Origin: a virus
Strand: one strand, 5' to 3'
Length of the DNA: 41,902 nucleotides
Virus record (IMG/VR): IMGVR_UViG_3300035698_001168
Location: 1 to 41,902 of that record
Shown: positions 18,101-27,100 of the stretch, one piece after another
Position numbering within the stretch: the stretch's first letter is position 1
How the letters are laid out: each line of letters begins with the position of its first letter
The notes under the pieces: model-generated
What the model saw: only the letters and a program-made list of their open reading frames with translations
What the model was told of the DNA's origin: nothing
The model's database searches: none
Made by a program: the position numbers and the translations under genes

Positions 18101-21100
18101 TTTGCGTACCGTCAATTACTACAGACGGCGCACTTGTGTAGCCTGATCCGCTATTGGTAATAGTAATGCGTGTCACGCGCCCTAAGCTTAGTGAGGCAAT
18201 AGCAGTTGCTCCTGACCCGCCTCCGCCCACTAACCGTATTACAGGACGCTCCTGGTAACCTGATCCGCCAGTAGAGATTTTTACGTCAGTAATTTGAAAT
18301 GTGTAATTCTCAAGCCAGTCTCGTAATGGATATTGTTCAACCTCTGGTCGAGCACCAGTAAGTACTCCGTTTCTAACTTTAATGCTCTGCGGCTCAATTA
18401 GATTAGTGTCTGCATTGTAAGTTGGCTGCAAGTCAAAATCAGTAGCCGAAGTCTGCGTGCTCTCTAACGACTGATACGAACTTAGATATTCTCGTACTTT
18501 TGTCTTGTACGGCTTAACTTCGTCAACATACTCCTGATAACTTGGAAGATTGTCATTCTGGAATGTTACTTTCTGCGTTAATTCGCCAACGTTATGACGT
18601 GCTTTTACAAAGCTGGTCTTAAATGCCCAGTCTATATAATTTTGTTCACTAAAGGCGTATCGCAAGCTTGAGAAAAACAAACGGTTGTATTCTATTGCAA
18701 GTTCACCAATAAACAAATCATCGCGGATTGCTTCGAATATCTTACGACGTTCGACGATCGGCTGCGAATCGTACAACGAAATGTCATAGTTGTCCGTGTC
18801 GTATCCTGCAGAGTTTGTAGCTACGTCGTACAACGATGCACTAAACTGTATTGTTCCGGATTCTCTACCAATAGTTTCATAATTAACAGTGTAGTCGACG
18901 CTATCTCGGTCGTCTACCTTGCGTAGAAGCAACCACCCACCCGAGCCAACATTTTCAATCTTAACAGTATCGCCGATGGCGTCGTTAAGCCCGCTAAGTT
19001 GGTACGTCTCACTTATTATAAAATTAACTTGGCTAAACTGACTAACGCCCGGTGCATACCAGTTGACGTAATTCCAATATTTAGCTACGTCAAATTCTTG
19101 TGATTTTACTCTAGCCCACTCGCTGGTTAATTCGTTCCATCCAAATATACTCCAACTGCCGCTCAATGTGCTATCAGCTTCAACTAGCGCCGAATAGCGG
19201 CGGACTAGTAGCGCAGTAGTGTCATCATAGTTTGACCCGCTGTTAATAACGCTAACTGCTGTTAATACCCCTAAGTTATTAATTTCAGTGCTAAACTCTG
19301 CTTCGTTGCCATTTCCCACAATAGTTATAGTCGGAGCAGTCTTATAACCTCGGCCGGCATCGACTATATCAACACGCACAATTTTACCATCAACAATTAT
19401 CGGCGTTATATATGCACGCTTAGTCCGCGCGACGCTAATGAAGTCAAGCTCTTCTACGGTAGAAATCGCTTCGTCGTACAACCCTTCGCTAAATGATGGT
19501 ACTAAATCAGTTTCAAGTAATGAAGAAATATCTGCATTCTCAACAATTAAGTTATTGAGTAAGATAATATTTGTATACTCAAAGTATTGCTTAAGTGCTT
19601 CGATATTATTTACAAACCACCCCTGTCGAGGACGATTTAACATACCATATTTTAATTTAGGAGACAGCGCCGGATCAGGAACCTGTCTGCCAGCAGCATC
19701 GTATCCAACTAAGCTATCAAGCCATTTTAGTTCTATATCTCTCTTAGGCCGCGAACTTTCTAATCCGTCTGTGATAATTTGATATTCGTTGTGTACATTC
19801 ATATCACGATTATCTAATGTCCAGACTCGAAAGTTAATAACAATATCCTTGTCTTCAATAATCGAATTTACATTGTGTAGTGAAAACCTATTATCCGCAA
19901 GCACGGTAACATAACGATAATTCTGCGCAAACGGATCTGCAATTAATCGCTCAATGTCAAGGACACTTGTGCTTCTAAACTCGAGATTAGGAATGTTAGA
20001 TTTGCCTTTAACCCAATAGTAATATTTGTTAGAAAAACTTTGGGCAATTGCATCATATTTCCGTTTCTGTGTATACGCATCGTCGCTGTACTTAGTTGTT
20101 CCGCTGACGCCCTGCGCAAGGCCTTGTTCTGTTCCAGCTAATATATCCCATTCCGACGGAAGAAGGTCGCTTTCTACCCATTCGTAAACATCAATACTTG
20201 CACCCGGAAACAGTGTGTTCCACGTGTTTGTTTGGTACATAATAGAACCCTGATACGGATCTAAAAATAGTGCAGTTGAAAGGTTCCACCATACACGTCC
20301 AACAAAGCGATCAGCCCAGTGATCGGTAGCGTCAACAACTACGTTCTCATTTCCTGTGCTGTACACTGCTGGGTCGTATCGAGTCTTGTAACTTAAGTCT
20401 TGCTCGGCTGGTCCGGCAATCTTGCCCTGTATAGGATCGATATAATCCAACGACGCTACTAATTGATTACTTCTACGATTATACATAAAGACAGTTTTAA
20501 TATCATCGACTACTACTGGCTTAGTCGGCGTGCGGTGTGTATTCCACAAACGCAACTGTGAGTTTCTACGATAATCAACCATAGTTCCTTCGTATACGCC
20601 ATTGATATTAGCGCGCGGTATTCCAATATATACATGATTTCCGCTTGCTAATACGCTATCTCCGAAGAATGTTACTGAATCGTCATCGAACTCGAACTGT
20701 CTTGCATACAGCAGGCTATCGTTTATTCTTTCGTAAACTTTCACTGAACCGCTGTCTAAATTGATGTTATTGAAGCGAGTTAACTTGTTATCAAACGTAG
20801 TTTGGCCGCTGTCAAACGTAGTTTCTCGTTCTATATCACCATTCAAGCTAGTAATAACTAACTGGTCGGTATCAAACGATACTCGGTATCCGAACTTCTC
20901 TGCTGCTTCGTCAGTTATGCTAGTAAGCACTTGTCTTAATACATACGTTCCGTTTTCTTGTATATAAACACTTACACGGCCTTGGTCGGTCCGTTTAGTA
21001 TCATCATAGGGCTCGCCTATAGCAAGTAACTTACCGTCCGGGGACATTGCTACACTTTCTCCGAATCCCGTATAGAGCTGCGAGGGGTTAATGGTTTGGT

Positions 21101-24100
21101 CTAATTTATAATGACCATATGTGCGTCTAAAAATTTGCACAGCAGATGGATAAAATGTACTGTCTTCTGTACCAGAAAGATCAGCAAACGCCTTAGACGA
21201 AACTGCAAGTATATCGCCAGTCTGCGAAGCGGAAAAATCATATGCATACTGCTTTGTTCCGTTATCTGCTACGACATAAGAAGAGTCGTCGTTATCGGGT
21301 ATGCTTGCTGTACCAGGCAGGTATCCAAGATATGCAATGTCACTGGTTGTTTCAACCCAATCGGTTGCGTTAAACTGCTGCCCCGCTGCAATATTAGTTA
21401 TTGCTGTGTATAATATGCCTGCTTCGAGTACAACTTCACCTTCTTTATAAAAATTGATGGCCTCAAAGCCGCCTCGGTAGTTCCTGTCACGGCCGGTGTC
21501 CCAGTTATAAGTAGTGCCATTGTTTATTCCATTTAGTACAATATAAAGTTGTCCTGATGATGCAGGAGACTCGTCGCCAGCCGCGGAAATAAATGCAGTA
21601 TATAATTCTCCGTCTTGTTTAATTTCGATTTTTGTACCAAGCTGTGCTCCACTAACAGGATTTTCGACAATATAAGTATTTTGATAGCGATAAAATCCAT
21701 TTGAGGTTCTGGCGTATATTGCATACATGCCTTGTTGGAGATATTCACTAGCTGTGCCGCCGGCAGCAGCTTCGATGTTATACACTTGCTGCCAAGAATT
21801 ATTACTTGATGTTGGAGTATTTGCTAGCCTGCTAATACCAAGAACCGTTGCGTCTTCGATATATAACCAATACTCTGCATCGAGTGTTTCTTGTACCGCC
21901 GGTATAGCAAAGCTAGAGGTATTTTCAAATACTAATATCTTGCCCATGTCAGCAGTAGCAGATACTTCTTCAACAGAAACACTTTCAATTCTTCCTATTT
22001 CCCTATCAACACCTCCGGTACTTACGCCGTTAAGTATCAGTTGAGCACTTTCGCCAAAGTCGTTTCCGAGACTCCAGACCCCGACGGTATCTATAACATA
22101 TATTCTAACCGAGTTAAACTTTCTTTCATAGTGCGATACTCGAGCAGTTGCTCCTGTAACTGAATCTTCAATACTGTCGTCTATTGCTGGCTCATACGGA
22201 TCACCTAAATTAGTGTCGCCGTCTGTATCAATAACTTGAAACTCTGTAAAGGTTATGTCAATATAACCGTCCCACATAGCAACAACAGTATGATTGCTAT
22301 TTACATAGTTTCGATCAAGTTTGGTTGGTTCTAAGTCAACCGCTAAGGGCAAAAATACGCCTACGCTAGTATTAACTGCTACAGCATCACTGAACAATTT
22401 AGTTGATCGGATAACCCAACGAGTGTCAAGTTGCGGGCCAAGAGCGTCGCCGGGATTTCCCTGATACGACAAAACACCAAACATTGATATCTGGTCGTGA
22501 CCGCTTGCCTTTGTGCCAATTCTTGTAATATCATCTAGAACGTTAGCGTAGCCGTTTATACCCCTTAAATCGTCTGCTTGTATAAAATCTACATATACTA
22601 AACCGTAGCCGGGGTCAACTTGATTAGCTCCGTTATCGTACAACGGAACAGTAAGGAAAAAGTAGCCGCCGACTCCTGCCGGGTTAAAGAACGGAATCAC
22701 ATAGTTGCCAATAGACGTTGTGTTATTAAAAAACAGTTCGCCGGTTTCTGTAAATACACCATTGCTCTCTTTAACATATACAACTAAACTTCCTGCAGAC
22801 TGCGCAACATAATGAATAATACCGATTGCTGATTGAGTAGTAACTAGGTCACCGACAGACGGTACATTAACAACCGAATCAATATAAAATATGTGATCAA
22901 TTTTTTCTTGTATAGTATGTCGATTGGTGATAACAGTTGAATCAATGCCAGCTACTAGTCCGGCAAATGGTTCAGTTTCGACCACCGGCAATCCGTTATA
23001 CGACGAATACTTATTCCACGCTAGTACTATCTCATCACCAACTGCGCCACCTTCGTACATATCAGTCGGAGCACGTACTAGTATGTGATCCACCATTGTA
23101 TTCGGTAAATTATAGTTTCCTAGTGTTAATAAATTTAATGCAGTTGAATCCTCAACTTGCGAAATAGTTGCATAACTATCCCACGTCGATACAGCAACAC
23201 CTGTTTCTGCTTTTCTAATGTGCGCTAATGCTCGCCAGTAGCTTTCGTTGTGCATAACAATATCAGCCTTGGCATAATCTACAGTGGGCTCAAAGTCTCC
23301 TCTATATCTAGTAGACACATTTGATGCACCGGGCGATCCTATAATTAACCACTTGCTGTCTGGAGAAATTGCAACAGATCCGCCGAATCGTTCCATGCTG
23401 TCTGCAAGGTTAGGAGTTGGCGTTATGTTTTCTTTAAACAATAAGTTACTGTTTTCAGTCGGGCGCGTGTACATGCTAACCTGGCCGTTTTCGAAATCAG
23501 GTGCGCCGATTGCAACAACCCGGTTATCTAGCGAAGCAGATATAGAAGAGCCAAAATTGTCAACATTGCTGTCAAGGTCATTTGGGTTGTCAATTCGATG
23601 TTGTTCTACAAAGATGTCCAAGTTTATAAAAGTAGTCCACGTGTTGTTTATTGCGTTGTCTACCCATATAAGTTCATTCTTGTCTAGAGTGCCGACTTGT
23701 ATTTCGTTATTTGCTTCTTCAATTGTTTGAAATCTCTTTGATATAAAGCGAGTAGCACTTACACTTAGATTTTCGCCTTCGCTTATATCACTTGTTTCTA
23801 TCCAAACTTCATTGTTAGTGACTTTAGTAATTTCATAAATTCCCGAGCCGGTAACTACACCAATGACGCCAATGTGAGCGCCAATAACAAAGTCATCTGG
23901 TATTACTGTAAAGAAAAGTTTAGTAGTCGAACCATCTAAGATAATCTCATCAATAATATAATCAGTTGATGAGTACCGCACTACGTCCCACGTCTGGCCG
24001 TCTTTACCTATCCACACATAGTCGCCTAGCTGCAAGTCTTCTGTGCTTAAGTCAAGTATATCTCTCTTATTAAGTACAAGAGTTAAAACATCGTCAGTGT

Positions 24101-27100
24101 GTACGTAACCTGCTGTGCGCACAAATTCAGTGTACTCAGAGCTTGAGTTAAACGGCGCATTATTGTAGCCATCTGGCTTGACATACGTTTCACTGCTCTT
24201 AATAGCGTACTTAATATTAGTAGGGTCAGTTGGATCTAACAACTCGTCAGTTAATTCAATAGACTGCGGAGAAAAGTTAAATTTTGACTCGTCGAGTATA
24301 TACTCAATCTCATCAAAGTTATTAGCTGCTCCTACCCGGCCTACTCTGACTGCCCATTCTTCATAGAATTCAAGGCTTTCTTTGTCAGCACTAGCAAGTG
24401 CATCGAATAATTTAGATAGCGAATTCTTTGTACCTTTATCTGCAATAAATCCTTGGTAAAACTTATACTGACTAATATCGTCGTTTATAATGTTTTGTAA
24501 GTACTGTCTCTTTTGGTAACCAATAAGATGCTGCGCAAGGCGTTGCTGCTCGCTATCAAAATTGTCACTGTCTAAGTCATAAAAATCAGCAAACTGAGAT
24601 GCCTTAAAGTCAAGGTTAGTTTTTAACTCTGGTTCCGGTCGCTGCGATAGTCTATTCCACTCCGAAAATTCAAAGTTTTCAGTTCCGGTAACTTTTGCGT
24701 TTGCTGTATAATAAAACTCTTTGTACTTAACTACTTCGCCAATGGAGTAATCTTTGTTAGCCTGCCACCCAGTAACAACTGCTTCGTCGTATATAAAGCC
24801 GGGTATGTTAAGACCGCCCTTCCAGTCATCGGATCGATATCCTACAACTTTGATTCGCTCTTGTCTATATCCAGGCTCTGGGTCGTAAACGACATCGTTG
24901 AATACTGTTTCGTTGTCAAGCAACAATACGTGTTCTTTTTGCACTAGCGGTAACTTAATATTGTATACGCCGTCGGCAGTATTTTTAGAACTAAGTATAA
25001 ATTCATTTTCGTCAGTGCGTACACGATTTGTAAAGTTTTGTTTTAGGACTCGGCCGTCGGCTTTGTACAAACTATAATCGTAAAAGTTATCAAATATATT
25101 ATCAACTACGCTGAACCCTGACTTAAACTTAATCTGCTGCGCGCCGGGGCTTAGTGTAATTATTGAGCCGTCGTCCCAGTTTTGTGTAGTCCAGAAGCTA
25201 AATTCTTTTGCTGCCCTTAGCCAATCTTCTACTGAAGCAGTGTCTGTTTCGTAGTAATCAAAAACAAATCCTTTTGCAACTAGATACTCTTGGTATCCTA
25301 ATAAGAAGTTAACTACATCTTGCACTGTGCGTAATACAGTGCCGTACGATAAAGTAAGCTCAGTAGACATATCAAACTGCTTGCGTACTACAATATCGCG
25401 GCCGCCTTCAACCGGCAGTCTCTGCATAGAAGCAAATTTAGACTCGTCAAAAGCAGTGTTGCTTGTGTGTGTTTCTGTGCATCTATAATATCGATTGCTA
25501 ATTTGAACAATCTGACTTAATGTATATTGTTGGTTAGAATTCCACTTTACGAACTCTGCACTAAGGCCGCCGACACTAATAGTAGAATCGCTGTTAAGCT
25601 CGTACGGTGCATAGTATTTAAAAATAGAAAGTGTCTTATCGTATCCTTTTATAACATACCCCGATGTATCTTTTTCAATAACTACTCCTGAGTAGTTAAC
25701 TACATCAACTGGTGAACTAGTGTTAAGGAATATCTTATAATTTTCTTGCGGTATAAGAATATTACTATTGTTAAATGGGGTACGAGAATCAAGGATAAGT
25801 TGAAATTTACTTTTGTCAGTAAATCCGCCAATTTTCATGCCTAGCTGATTCTTAATACTAGCTAATTTGTCTTGGTACTCTGCATAATTAAGTGTCACTT
25901 CACTTGCAAGGTAACCTGACATATAGTTTACAAAACCAGAAGTTAGTAATCTTGTATCATCTTCAACTGTGTTAGGAAATACGATATCAGCGAGTCTTAT
26001 TTGCTTTTGTGTTTCGGTGTATACTAGGTGTCCCGCTAGGTCACGCTCGATGCGCGAGATATCAAACCCTAGTCCCATGATCTTAGTTGGTTGGTTTAAT
26101 ATCCACGCCGATAGTAAGCTAAACGGATATTCTGACGAGCGGCGCCATGCTGTTTCAACAGGAGCCTCGTCACCGAACACGTATTCATTAGTGGTGTATC
26201 GAGCAATATAATTTGTTGCGTACCCTGAATCAATCGGACTTAGTAATTCTCCCTGACTGTTTACTGGGATATGACTTAGTAGCGACGGGCGTGCATATTG
26301 TTGCTTTCTAACAATACTCTGTCCTGGCTCTCGGATCATTCCTTCTTCAAGATCAGACCATAGTATTAGGTTATCTTTTGTGTACGGAGCCGGCCCGTAC
26401 ACGCTTCCCCACCACAGTGGCTTAACTGTAAATCCTAACATTTCCCAGGGATGCGAGTGCGGTCGATCAGTGTCGTACGCACTTTTATAAACTGCTCTCC
26501 AAAAACCCGGCAGTGAATTACCGTTAAATGAACTCATAAGCTTATAATTATAAGTAAACGAATTTGCTCTTTCATGGAAGTCATTAAGTGTATGATCGAC
26601 ATTACCAACAATAGCTAGCCATTGGGTAAAGTCGTTAATCATAGCACGGTCTATTGATTCTTTAGTTATGTTAGTATTGCGGTATTCACCGCCTACAAAC
26701 TCGTGTATATCTACTATGCTAGGGTCGTAGCTCTGCTTGATGTTATTGTACATTCGCGTTTCAAGTTCCAAGATTAACAGATCTCGATAATCGTCATGCG
26801 CTTTAACAAAGCTGCCGTCGTGTCCTTGTATAAACGTAGCAGTTTCTTGATAAGTGTCGTCGTTTATAATAGCTGGTTGGTATGCTGGGTATAAACCAAG
26901 TTTTGTTGGGGTTGGCGGTACGAAACATCCGTCAGTAGTTTCGTATTCGTAAATTTCAAGTAAATCGCCTAGTTGTTTGTCGGCTGTAATTAGTGCATAT
27001 CCAGCATCGTCGAATGTATAGTCCCTATGATGAACTAGCTGTGTTCCGTTCTGGTATATCAACACAGCGTTAGCACTAAGTTCTTTTAACGAAAATGGCG

